Shown piece after piece: positions 25,776 through 33,706 of a DNA stretch of 64,000 bases. How positions within the stretch are numbered: position 1 is the stretch's first letter; every line of letters begins with the position of its first letter. Both the position numbers and the translations under genes were made by a program. A model generated the notes under the pieces. That model worked only from the letters and a program-made list of their open reading frames with translations, ran no database searches and was not told the origin of the DNA. This DNA is from UBA1941 sp046329555 (GTDB lineage: Bacteria; Bacteroidota; Bacteroidia; Chitinophagales; LD1), in NCBI GenBank assembly GCA_046329555.1, contig JAXLUK010000001.1:310001-374000 (forward strand), in the 5' to 3' direction.

Positions 25776-28508
25776 ATGGATAAGTATACTTTTATTTCGA
25801 ATGCCACGCCTGAATACCTTGAAAAACTCTACTATGATTTTAAAAGGGATTCTACCTCGGTAGATGGCGAGTTCCGGAAATTTTTTGAGGGCTTCGATTT
25901 TGCCACCTTGCACTATGGCGGTAAGGGAGGCGGCGTGTCGGCCGACGAATTCAAGGTTTATAAACTAATTGACGCTTACCGCAAACGCGGTCATTACCGC
26001 GCTAATACAAATCCTATCAGGCCAAGGAAAGACCGAAATCCGGAACTGGATTTGGCGGATTTTGGCCTAACTGAGGCTGATTTGGAAAAACCGTTTGCTA
26101 TTGGTGCGGAAATCGGCCTGGCAAACGCCACTTTAAGTGGTATTCTAGCCAAATTACAACGCATTTATTGCGGCACCATAGGTTTTGAATATGGCTATGT
26201 TCGGAAACAGGAAGAAGTAGCCTTTTTCCGTGAGAAACTTGAGCAGGGTGATGCCTTGTTCCGCTATGCTGTTGAGAAGAAAGAACATATCCTGAGGAAG
26301 TTAAATCAGGCGGTGATTTTCGAGAAGTTTTTAGGCACCAAGTACATGGGTGAAAAGCGATTTTCACTGGAAGGAGGCGAAACGACCATTCCGGGCTTCG
26401 ATGCCATCATTGAAACCGCTGCTTCTCTTCAGGTAGAAGAAGTGGTAATTGGCATGGCGCATCGTGGTCGTCTCAATGTTTTGGCCAATATCATGGGCAA
26501 GACCTATGAAGAAATTTTCAATGAATTTGAAGGAAATGCGGCTTTTGACCTCACCATGGGCGATGGGGACGTAAAATACCATCTCGGATTTTCCCATCAA
26601 TATCCCACTAAAAACGGGAAGAGTGTCTATCTGAAATTGATGCCCAATCCTTCCCATCTGGAAGCCGTGAATCCTGTAGTAGAAGGTTTTGTTCGCGCGA
26701 AGGCGGATGCCATTTACGGCAGTGATTACGATAAAATTCTGCCGATTTTGGTGCATGGCGATGCCGCCGTAGCAGGGCAAGGTATCGTTTATGAAGTGCT
26801 GCAAATGATGACGCTGAAGGGCTACGAAACTGGCGGAACCATTCATTTTGTGATTAATAACCAAATTGGGTTCACCACCAGCTTTGATGATGCCCGTTCC
26901 TCCGATTACTGTTCATCCATTGCGGCAACAGTTGAAGCCCCGGTGTTGCATGTTAACGGCGACGACATTGAAGCTGTGGTGTATGCTTGCGAATTGGCCG
27001 TTGAATACCGGCAGAAATTCAATAAGGATATATTCATCGATATGGTATGTTACCGGCGCTGGGGCCATAACGAAAGTGATGAGCCTAAATTTACCCAGCC
27101 GGGCATGTACAAGTTAATTGAAAAGCATGCCAATCCGCGAGACGTGTATACGGCGCAGTTAGAACAGGAAGGTGCAATCACTGCAGAAATGAGCAAAAGG
27201 TTGGAAAAGGAATTTTGGAGCGATTTGCAACAGCGACTGGATGCCGTGAAACAAAAGCCACTGCCGTACAAGCCGCAACCCACCGAAGTAGCCTGGCAGC
27301 GACTGCGTATGGCTAATGGTAAAGACTTTGATTTGTCTCCTGTTACCGCCATTTCGAAAAAAGCCGTTGATCAGCTCATCACGGCACTGACCACTTATCC
27401 TGAAGGATTCCAGCCATTGCGGCAAGTATTGAAGCACCTCGAAGACCGTAAAAAACTGATGGTTGACAATCAGGTTATTGATTGGGCTGCTGCCGAGTTG
27501 ATGGCGTATGGCAGTATTTTGTTAGAAGGAAAAAATGTGCGCCTCAGCGGAGAAGATGTGAAACGCGGCACCTTCACGCACCGCCATGCGGTTATTACCG
27601 ACCAAAACACCGATCAGGAATACAATCGTCTTTCAGCATTGAGCAAAGACCAGGGCAAATTCTTCATTTATAATTCGCACCTCAGTGAATATGGCGTATT
27701 AGGATTCGAATATGGTTATGCCATTACACATCCCGATGCGTTAGTTTTATGGGAGGCACAATTCGGTGATTTCAGCAATGGTGCGCAAATTATTATCGAT
27801 CAGTTTATTGCCGCAGGCGAATCGAAATGGCAGCGTAAATGTGGCCTGGTGATGCTGTTACCACATGGCTATGAAGGTCAGGGGCCTGAGCACTCTTCAG
27901 CACGATTAGAGCGGTTCCTGCAACTTTGCTCTGAGCTGAATATGGTAGTGGTGAACATCACCGATCCGGCCAATTACTTCCACGCCTTACGCCGCCAACT
28001 GGCCTGGGAATTCCGCAAGCCGCTGGTGGTGATGTCGCCAAAATCACTCTTGCGTTTACCAGCCTGCCAATCGCCACTTGCAGCAGTAATGGAAGGCGGA
28101 TTCAAAGAGTTAATTGACGATGCCGCGATAAGCAAAACCGGCGCGGCAAAAGTTCGTCGTGTACTGCTCTGCTCCGGAAAAATTTATTTCGATTTATTGG
28201 ATCGCAAGAACAAGGACCAAGTAACCGATATCGCCATTGTTCGTTTGGAACAACTTTATCCAATTCCGGAAAAAGGACTGATGGCCTTGAAAGAAAAGTA
28301 TAGCAAAGCCGAATTTGTTTGGGTACAGGAAGAACCACAAAATATGGGTGCCTGGAATTTCTTGTTAGGAAGATTGTATGAAAAACTTTCTATGAAGGTT
28401 ATCGCAAGAAAGAACTCCGCTTCACCTGCAACAGGTTTTAAGAAGCAGCATGTGAAGGAACAAGCAGAATTGCTGGATAAAGCCTTTGGGGCACCTCTAA
28501 AAACCTAG
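25776..28508 (+). CDS. sucA: 2-oxoglutarate dehydrogenase E1 component
   Basis: A 910-residue thiamine-diphosphate enzyme that decarboxylates 2-oxoglutarate in the TCA cycle and passes the succinyl group to the E2 subunit. Family regions include EYLEKLYYDFKRD, VVIGMAHRGRLNVLANIMG, LKLMPNPSHLEAVNPVVEG, the TPP region VHGDAAVAGQGIVYEVLQ and FGYEGQGPEHSS-like LPHGYEGQGPEHSSARLERF. The last six codons and the TAG stop lie in a 198-bp mobile element that inserted at the 3' end. The present tail GAPLKT replaces an ancestral end, DKAFS, which reappears when the element and one TTT duplicate are removed. The E2 gene, usually next door, is absent here; lptB lies convergent downstream. Confidence 0.95.
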   Translation: MDKYTFISNATPEYLEKLYYDFKRDSTSVDGEFRKFFEGFDFATLHYGGKGGGVSADEFKVYKLIDAYRKRGHYRANTNPIRPRKDRNPELDLADFGLTEADLEKPFAIGAEIGLANATLSGILAKLQRIYCGTIGFEYGYVRKQEEVAFFREKLEQGDALFRYAVEKKEHILRKLNQAVIFEKFLGTKYMGEKRFSLEGGETTIPGFDAIIETAASLQVEEVVIGMAHRGRLNVLANIMGKTYEEIFNEFEGNAAFDLTMGDGDVKYHLGFSHQYPTKNGKSVYLKLMPNPSHLEAVNPVVEGFVRAKADAIYGSDYDKILPILVHGDAAVAGQGIVYEVLQMMTLKGYETGGTIHFVINNQIGFTTSFDDARSSDYCSSIAATVEAPVLHVNGDDIEAVVYACELAVEYRQKFNKDIFIDMVCYRRWGHNESDEPKFTQPGMYKLIEKHANPRDVYTAQLEQEGAITAEMSKRLEKEFWSDLQQRLDAVKQKPLPYKPQPTEVAWQRLRMANGKDFDLSPVTAISKKAVDQLITALTTYPEGFQPLRQVLKHLEDRKKLMVDNQVIDWAAAELMAYGSILLEGKNVRLSGEDVKRGTFTHRHAVITDQNTDQEYNRLSALSKDQGKFFIYNSHLSEYGVLGFEYGYAITHPDALVLWEAQFGDFSNGAQIIIDQFIAAGESKWQRKCGLVMLLPHGYEGQGPEHSSARLERFLQLCSELNMVVVNITDPANYFHALRRQLAWEFRKPLVVMSPKSLLRLPACQSPLAAVMEGGFKELIDDAAISKTGAAKVRRVLLCSGKIYFDLLDRKNKDQVTDIAIVRLEQLYPIPEKGLMALKEKYSKAEFVWVQEEPQNMGAWNFLLGRLYEKLSMKVIARKNSASPATGFKKQHVKEQAELLDKAFGAPLKT

Positions 28509-28686
28509 CATGGTGAACTATTGTTAATAGTTGACCATCGCGCAATTGCTTGAAGGCTTGAAAATTTGGTGTAATACATCGTTGCGCCTCATTTAGTTAC
28601 ATCATTCATGTAACTGCATTCGTTGCGCATCGTCTTACACCAAATTTTCTGCGCATTTCACTCATGCTAGGTTTTTAGAGGTGCCC
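28489..28686 (+). mobile_element. 198-bp foldback MITE-like element, copy 1 (in the 3' end of sucA)
   Basis: A 198-bp element with no coding capacity. The outer inverted repeats are perfect over 24 bp (28489-28512 with 28663-28686; the start reads GGGCACCTCTAAAAACC). Inside is a 15-bp perfect stem (28560-28574 with 28635-28649) and an 8-bp hairpin AGTTACAT/ATGTAACT (28595-28602 with 28608-28615) with a 5-nt loop, so the whole unit folds back in three nested stems. The flanks carry a TTT duplicate (28485-28487 and 28687-28689). It is the same length as copy 2 at 40137, at about 80 percent identity by eye. It supplies the sucA stop codon, and the left end has stops in all three forward frames. 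Confidence 0.93.
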
Positions 28687-28712
28687 TTTAGTTAACTGGA
28701 TTGCTAACGGTT

Positions 28713-29450
28713 TTAAAACTGCTTTCTGCGCAGCACAAAATTCTGGCCTAAATACACCCGCCTAACTTGCTCATCAGCAGCCAGCTCTTCGGCCGTTCCT
28801 GCCTTTAGTATTTTTCCCTCAAACAAAAGGTATGCCCGGTCGGTAATAGAAAGTGTTTCCTGCACGTTGTGATCGGTAATGAGCACCCCGATATTTCGGT
28901 GCTTTAGCTTTTCTACGATGCGCTGAATATCTTCCACTGCAATAGGATCAATACCGGCAAATGGTTCATCCAGCAAAATAAATTTCGGATCGGTAGCCAG
29001 CGCCCGCGCTATTTCTGTACGCCTTCGTTCGCCACCGCTTAACACATTGCCCATACCAGTGCGAACCCGGTTTAAACCAAACTCTGATAACAAATTTTCA
29101 AGCCGTTCTTTCTGTTCCTTTTCATTTAAATCGGTCAGCTCCAAAACTGCCTTGATATTATCCTCCACACTTAAATTCCGGAAGACCGATGCTTCCTGAG
29201 GTAAATAGCCTACGCCGGCCTTTGCGCGCTTGTACATCGGCAAGCTGGTAATTTCCTGATCGCCAAGAAAAACTTTCCCGCCATCGGGTTTTATCAATCC
29301 TACCGTCATGTAAAACGACGTGGTTTTACCGGCACCATTAGGCCCCAACAAACCCACAATCTCACCTTGATTTACTTCCACACTCACATCGTTCACCACC
29401 GTTCTGTTGCGGTAGCGTTTCACCAAATTTTCTGACCGAAGCTTTAACAA
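28713..29450 (-). CDS. lptB: LPS export ABC transporter ATPase
   Basis: A 245-residue cytoplasmic ATPase that powers extraction of lipopolysaccharide from the inner membrane together with LptF and LptG. The Walker A motif GPNGAGKTT, Q-loop in YLPQEASVFRNLSVEDN, signature LSGGERRRTEIARAL and Walker B FILLDEPFAGIDP are all present, and the LptB-specific spacing is normal. The only possible start is TTG at 29450, because an in-frame stop lies two codons upstream. The TTG is followed by TTAAAGCTT, giving MLKLRSENLVKRY, close to the usual LptB start. The OstA-like protein at 3360 could act in the same route. Confidence 0.93.
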   Translation of the reverse strand: MLKLRSENLVKRYRNRTVVNDVSVEVNQGEIVGLLGPNGAGKTTSFYMTVGLIKPDGGKVFLGDQEITSLPMYKRAKAGVGYLPQEASVFRNLSVEDNIKAVLELTDLNEKEQKERLENLLSEFGLNRVRTGMGNVLSGGERRRTEIARALATDPKFILLDEPFAGIDPIAVEDIQRIVEKLKHRNIGVLITDHNVQETLSITDRAYLLFEGKILKAGTAEELAADEQVRRVYLGQNFVLRRKQF

Positions 29451-29476
29451 GTTCTATTATAGTTTGCTTTTGACAA

Positions 29477-30805
29477 TTACTTCACATAAACGCGATACTC
29501 CCACGGCTTTAAACTAAAATTATACGATTCAAACAACTTTACTTTATCGCCGCTAAACAGTTCCAGATAATCACCAGCCATGCGCTTTTCAGCCAGCACA
29601 TCTTTCACCTCAGTAGCCGATAAGTTCATTACTACTACCACTTTGCTTCCACCTTTGATGCGCATAAAAGCATACAAGCCCGGCTTCTTTGAGGGCATTC
29701 TTACCCAATCGCCACCATTAATGCCGTTCGCCAGCGCAGCATTATTATGCTTGAGCTGAAAAAGTTTAGTAAAAAAAACTTCATCCTTTAATCCGGTGAA
29801 ATCAATCGGATCTTTATCGAAGAATTTCAAACGACGGTTCAATCCTGCTTCCTGACCGCTATACATCAATGGCATACCCGGCACGGTGCTGCACAGTACA
29901 AACATCGCTCTGGCCGCATCACCCATTCTTTCAAACTCAGTTCCGTTCCAGCTATTTTCATCGTGGTTAGTGGTGAAGTACATACGATAATCTCCCTTCT
30001 GGTACATCGCGTTGTTCTTCTCAAAATAACCATCCAGATCTGCCGCTTGCTTTTCACCTTTTGCAATCAGATTCAGCAGGTGATGTAGCTCCCAACCGTA
30101 CGTCATATCAAAACCATTTTTATGGAATTCAGGGCCTTCGGCCTCGGCTAACATGAAAACAGGTTTCACGGCATCTAATGCAGTACGACATTGTTGCCAG
30201 AAATCAACCGGCACCATCATGGCTACGTCACAGCGAAAGCCATCAACATCAGCATTAGTGAGCCAATACTTCATACTTTCTATTTGATATTCCCTCAAAG
30301 CCGGATTAGCATAATCCAATGCTGCTACATCCGTCCAATCAGCCACCGGTGGGATAATTTTACCAGTTGAATCATGCTTATACCAATCGGGGTGTTGTGT
30401 AATCAGTGCATTATCAAAAGAGGAATGATTCGGTACCCAATCCAGAATCACTTTCATATCCTTTTTATGCGCTTCCGCAACCAAGTGTTTCAGGTCGTCC
30501 ATTGTACCAAACTCAGGATTCACCGCGCGGTAATCCTTAACACTGTAATAACTACCTAATGTTCCTTTTCGATTCACTTCCCCTATCGGATAAATGGGCA
30601 TGAGCCAAAGGATATCCACGCCCATAGCGCGCAACCGTGGCAACTGCGCTTCCACCGCTTTCAAGGTTCCTTCACGCGAATACTGACGTACATTAACTTC
30701 GTAAATAGTAGCGCGGTTACTCCAGGCTACATGAGTTAATCCTTGTGGTTCCTTACCTGCAAAAATTGCGGTACTCCACAACAAAAAAGCAAAAAGGTAT
30801 TTCAT
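29477..30805 (-). CDS. Secreted alpha-amylase family (GH13) glycosidase
   Basis: A 442-residue exported GH13 enzyme that would cleave alpha-glucans or maltodextrins in the periplasm or outside. A signal peptide (YLFAFLLWSTAIFAG) is followed by the (beta/alpha)8 barrel: VNVRQYS, VILDWVPNHSS, DGFRCDVA with nucleophile D193, LAEAEGPEF with acid/base E221, and TTNHDENSW with the transition-state Asp. The short C-terminal domain has VVVMNLSA. The ATG at 30805 is chosen because it begins the signal peptide. The gene follows dnaX after 25 bp on the same strand but functionally stands alone. Confidence 0.92.
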   Translation of the reverse strand: MKYLFAFLLWSTAIFAGKEPQGLTHVAWSNRATIYEVNVRQYSREGTLKAVEAQLPRLRAMGVDILWLMPIYPIGEVNRKGTLGSYYSVKDYRAVNPEFGTMDDLKHLVAEAHKKDMKVILDWVPNHSSFDNALITQHPDWYKHDSTGKIIPPVADWTDVAALDYANPALREYQIESMKYWLTNADVDGFRCDVAMMVPVDFWQQCRTALDAVKPVFMLAEAEGPEFHKNGFDMTYGWELHHLLNLIAKGEKQAADLDGYFEKNNAMYQKGDYRMYFTTNHDENSWNGTEFERMGDAARAMFVLCSTVPGMPLMYSGQEAGLNRRLKFFDKDPIDFTGLKDEVFFTKLFQLKHNNAALANGINGGDWVRMPSKKPGLYAFMRIKGGSKVVVVMNLSATEVKDVLAEKRMAGDYLELFSGDKVKLFESYNFSLKPWEYRVYVK

Positions 30806-30830
30806 AGCATCCATTTCAAATAGTTTTGAT

Positions 30831-32546
30831 TCAATCATAATCAACATCCAGGCCAAATTGCTTCACAAAGTTGCGCAGGGCCGGATGCACTTCAATCAAC
30901 CGCTTCATTTTATCCTGAGGGGTGTAGTATTTCGGTCCGGTAGGTTCAACTTTGTTCACCACAATTTCAAAGGAAGCCTGTACACCTGTATGCTTCAGAA
31001 CATAATTCAGAAAACCGGCCTTTAATGACATAAATTGCTGGTGTTGGGTATCACTGGCTACATCAATGGTGATAGCAGCGTCTTCCAGCAATGGTTGCTT
31101 CAACTGCATCAAAGCATACAATCCACCCTTGGTTTCTTTTATCTGCAATGAAAACTCCTGCCACAAATCATGCACCGTGGTTTCATCAAATGGTCTTATC
31201 ACCGCTGGTGGCGCAGTTGCATCTTGTTGCAGCATGGGATCAAGCGTAGAATCAGGACGGTTCTTCAGGGCATCAATGGTAAGCAGTTTTGGTCCTTTCT
31301 TAATTGGCCCTTCTTTGTCAACAGGAGGTTTCGCCGCAGGAGCTACAGGTTTTGACGCAGCCTGAGATGTTTGTTTTACTGGTTCGGGAATAGCAACGGG
31401 TGCTGCTGGTTGTTCAACTACTTTTTTTTTTGAAGCCTCCATGGAAGCTTCTAAGGTGGCATTCACATAACACATGCGAATCAGCGCCAGTTCTACGGTG
31501 AGCCTTTTATTCTTGCTTTGTTTATACTGAATATCGCATTGGTTGCCGATGTGCAAACAATTCATCAAAAAACCGGTATCGGCAACAGCGGCCTGAACGG
31601 CATACCGGTTTTTTAAATTTTCACTTGTCTCCATTAACGCTACCGTTTCGGGATTCTTGCAGAATATGAGCTGCCGGAAATGCTGGCATAAACCCAGAAT
31701 AAAATCATCTCCTTCAAAGCCCCTGCGCAACACCTCATCTAATTGTTGCATCAATGCCGGCACGGCCTCGGCTAGCAGCGCTTCGGTCACTTTGAAGAAA
31801 TAGTCGTAATCCAGAACATTGAGATTCTCCAGTACCGATGTATAGGTGAGTTTTCGATCAGAAAAACTACTTAACCGGTCGAACATACTTAATGCATCAC
31901 GCATACCTCCGTCGCACTTCTGCGCAATGATATGTAGCGCATCTTCTTCTGCCGTAATATTTTCCAGATCACAGATGTGCTGCAAATGCTGCACTACTGT
32001 TTCTATGCTCATTCTTCTAAAATCAAAAATCTGACACCTCGATAATATAGTAGGCAGAATTTTGTGCTTTTCCGTGGTAGCTAGTATGAATTTGCAATAG
32101 GCAGGCGGTTCTTCCAGTGTTTTCAAGAATGCATTGAAGGCAGCCTGACTAAGCATGTGCACCTCATCAATGATATAGATCTTGAACTTACCGCTTTGCG
32201 GCGGGAAACGCACCTGATCAACCAATGTTCGAATATCTTCAACAGAATTATTCGAAGCCGCATCCAGCTCGTGGATGTTAAATGAACTATTGTGATTAAA
32301 AGCTACGCACGACGGGCAGGTGTTACAAGCTTCAATATCCGCGCTAAGATTTTCGCAGTTGATGGTTTTGGCCAGAATACGTGCCGCGGTCGTTTTCCCT
32401 ACGCCTCTGGGACCGCAGAACAAGAATGAATGCGCTAGTTGGCCAGTGCGAATGGCATTCTGCAATGTGGCGGAGATATGCTCCTGCCCTACCATGTCTT
32501 TAAAACTGGCAGGCCGGTATTTTCTGGCCGAAACTAAGTACCCCAT
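30831..32546 (-). CDS. dnaX: DNA polymerase III subunits gamma and tau
   Basis: The 571-residue clamp-loader ATPase, which loads the sliding clamp on DNA. Domain I has Walker A GPRGVGKT (45-52), a zinc-binding set (C64, C74, C77, C80) and DEVHMLSQAAFNAFLKTLEEPP, with the arginine-finger region after ILSRCQIFDF. Domains II-III run to about 370, followed by a Pro/Ala/Lys-rich linker and a C-terminal domain. At codons 372-375 a ten-A run (TCA AAA AAA AAA) precedes stops in both other frames, so a shorter gamma-like protein of about 375-377 residues is likely made by slippage. The start at 32546 matches the family (MGYLVSARKYRP). A TATTTTCG box lies 7 nt before it, divergent from the rhomboid gene. 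Confidence 0.95.
   Translation of the reverse strand: MGYLVSARKYRPASFKDMVGQEHISATLQNAIRTGQLAHSFLFCGPRGVGKTTAARILAKTINCENLSADIEACNTCPSCVAFNHNSSFNIHELDAASNNSVEDIRTLVDQVRFPPQSGKFKIYIIDEVHMLSQAAFNAFLKTLEEPPAYCKFILATTEKHKILPTILSRCQIFDFRRMSIETVVQHLQHICDLENITAEEDALHIIAQKCDGGMRDALSMFDRLSSFSDRKLTYTSVLENLNVLDYDYFFKVTEALLAEAVPALMQQLDEVLRRGFEGDDFILGLCQHFRQLIFCKNPETVALMETSENLKNRYAVQAAVADTGFLMNCLHIGNQCDIQYKQSKNKRLTVELALIRMCYVNATLEASMEASKKKVVEQPAAPVAIPEPVKQTSQAASKPVAPAAKPPVDKEGPIKKGPKLLTIDALKNRPDSTLDPMLQQDATAPPAVIRPFDETTVHDLWQEFSLQIKETKGGLYALMQLKQPLLEDAAITIDVASDTQHQQFMSLKAGFLNYVLKHTGVQASFEIVVNKVEPTGPKYYTPQDKMKRLIEVHPALRNFVKQFGLDVDYD
31414..31434 (-). promoter_or_regulatory. dnaX: Candidate slippage (programmed frameshift) site in dnaX
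   Basis: On the minus strand the sequence reads TC, ten A residues (31431-31422), then GTAGTTGA. In frame it encodes S372-K-K-K-V-V. A net +1 base in the message or a -1 ribosome shift reads AGT AGT TGA (stop at 31416-31414), giving 377 residues. Loss of one A reads AAG TAG (stop at 31420-31418), giving 375 residues. Both shifts stop just after domain III, as in the known gamma/tau arrangement. Confidence 0.75.
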
Positions 32547-32588
32547 TTGCAGGCGAAAATAAAAATTACGAATTATGATTTGACATTT

Positions 32589-33215
32589 ATGCAAGAAGAT
32601 CAGCAACATGGTGCCGGACCGGGGCTTATGCTAAGCCTTGGGATAACATTAGGTATCACTGCCATATTATGGTTGGTGTTTCTGGCCACCATTTTTTTTT
32701 CCGTGGATCTTACCCCTTGGGGAATCAGGCCGCATGAGGCTGCGGGTTTGGTAGGTATTGTCACTGCCCCTTTCATTCACGGCGACATCTGGCACCTCAC
32801 TTCGAATACCCTGCCATTCGCCGTGATGTTCTTTGTTTTGCTGAATGCGTATCATCGGGTGGCCTTCTTTGTTTTAGTGATGTTGCATCTATTAACCGGA
32901 TTGGGGGTATGGTTGTTTGCCCAGCCCAACAGTTCTCATATTGGCATCAGCGGTATTATTTACGGACTGGCAGGTTTTCTGATTGCTTCCGGATTCTTCA
33001 GAAAAGATCGATTGTCATTAACCGTTGCAGTATTCGTAGTACTGCTGTATAGTAGCTTGTTAGAAGGATTTATCCCGCAACCTGGCATTTCATGGCAAAG
33101 TCATTTATCGGGGGCAGTAAGTGGTGTGGTTTTAGCCTGGTTATTAAAGCGCATTGATCCGCCGGCCGATAACTACTTTGATCAAGAACCTGAGGAACGG
33201 CCCTTTTTCGGGTAG
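32589..33215 (+). CDS. Rhomboid family intramembrane serine protease
   Basis: A 208-residue membrane protein with about six helices. The catalytic serine is in HIGISGIIYGLAGF (S121, GxSG motif) and the histidine in SWQSHLSGAVSGVVL (H172); the helix-2 region HGDIWHLTSNTLPF carries the family His and Asn residues. Such enzymes cut transmembrane substrates within the membrane; the substrate is unknown. A run of nine T lies at about codons 35-37 (ATIFFSV). The gene diverges from dnaX with only 42 bp between start codons. A TATGATTTG sequence at 32574-32582 is a possible -7 box with a 6-nt gap. Confidence 0.9.
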   Translation: MQEDQQHGAGPGLMLSLGITLGITAILWLVFLATIFFSVDLTPWGIRPHEAAGLVGIVTAPFIHGDIWHLTSNTLPFAVMFFVLLNAYHRVAFFVLVMLHLLTGLGVWLFAQPNSSHIGISGIIYGLAGFLIASGFFRKDRLSLTVAVFVVLLYSSLLEGFIPQPGISWQSHLSGAVSGVVLAWLLKRIDPPADNYFDQEPEERPFFG

Positions 33216-33237
33216 TTGCCCGCGTGTTTCCAATTAT

Positions 33238-33245
33238 TATCTTTG
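33238..33245 (+). promoter_or_regulatory. TAnnTTTG promoter for the adhesin operon
   Basis: TATCTTTG matches the Bacteroidota -7 consensus exactly. A TTG at 33215-33217, 20 nt upstream, could be the -33 element. The first start codon, at 33307, lies about 60 nt downstream. This would drive the small secreted protein, the giant adhesin and folP. Confidence 0.6.
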
Positions 33246-33306
33246 GCAGAAGGTTAAGAACGAATGCAACGCATCATCCCGTATGCTATTCTTACCAAGT
33301 AGGATT

Positions 33307-33702
33307 ATGAATAAGAAGATATGGGCGAGCGCAGCATTTGCGATTTTATGGGCGGCTAATTGTTTGGCCGGAAGTGGTGTTGATTTAACCAAAGTAAATG
33401 GCAAGTGGCAACTCATGGGAGAAAGCAACTCGCTACTAATGAAGGTTTTACAGCGATCAGCCGGTTCGTTTCAATTCATTGTTTTACCAGGGACCTCCAC
33501 TACCGCCGTGCCTGTAGAGGTAGTGCAAGCATTGCGTGATAAGCGCATGAAGGATCATGCTACACTCGTACCACTTTCAGCCACGGTTTATCTTTATCTC
33601 GTGCCATTCAATGAACTTGGCCATGCCCCATTGTCACAAGGTATAATTGAGACTCAAAACCTGGATGCCTTTTCTGCTGTTGAACGAAAAACCCTGAATT
33701 AG
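33307..33702 (+). CDS. Small secreted protein of unknown function
   Basis: A 131-residue protein with a signal peptide (WASAAFAILWAANCLAGSG). The mature part, about 110 residues, has no recognised motif; it starts VDLTKVNGKWQLMGES and contains a hydrophobic stretch near TVYLYLVPF. The Cys at residue 17 is not in a convincing lipobox, so it is called secreted rather than lipidated. It ends only 4 bp before the giant adhesin gene, so it belongs to that operon and could be a processing or folding partner, but this is inference from position. A second ATG at 33283 is in frame but would add residues in front of the signal. Confidence 0.7.
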   Translation: MNKKIWASAAFAILWAANCLAGSGVDLTKVNGKWQLMGESNSLLMKVLQRSAGSFQFIVLPGTSTTAVPVEVVQALRDKRMKDHATLVPLSATVYLYLVPFNELGHAPLSQGIIETQNLDAFSAVERKTLN

Positions 33703-33706
33703 ATTC

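Noticed and set aside
32692..32700. Run of nine T in the rhomboid gene as a phase-variation switch
   Set aside because: The gene is a chromosomal housekeeping-like protease and nothing else suggests switching; a T run coding for Ile-Phe-Phe is common in membrane helices.
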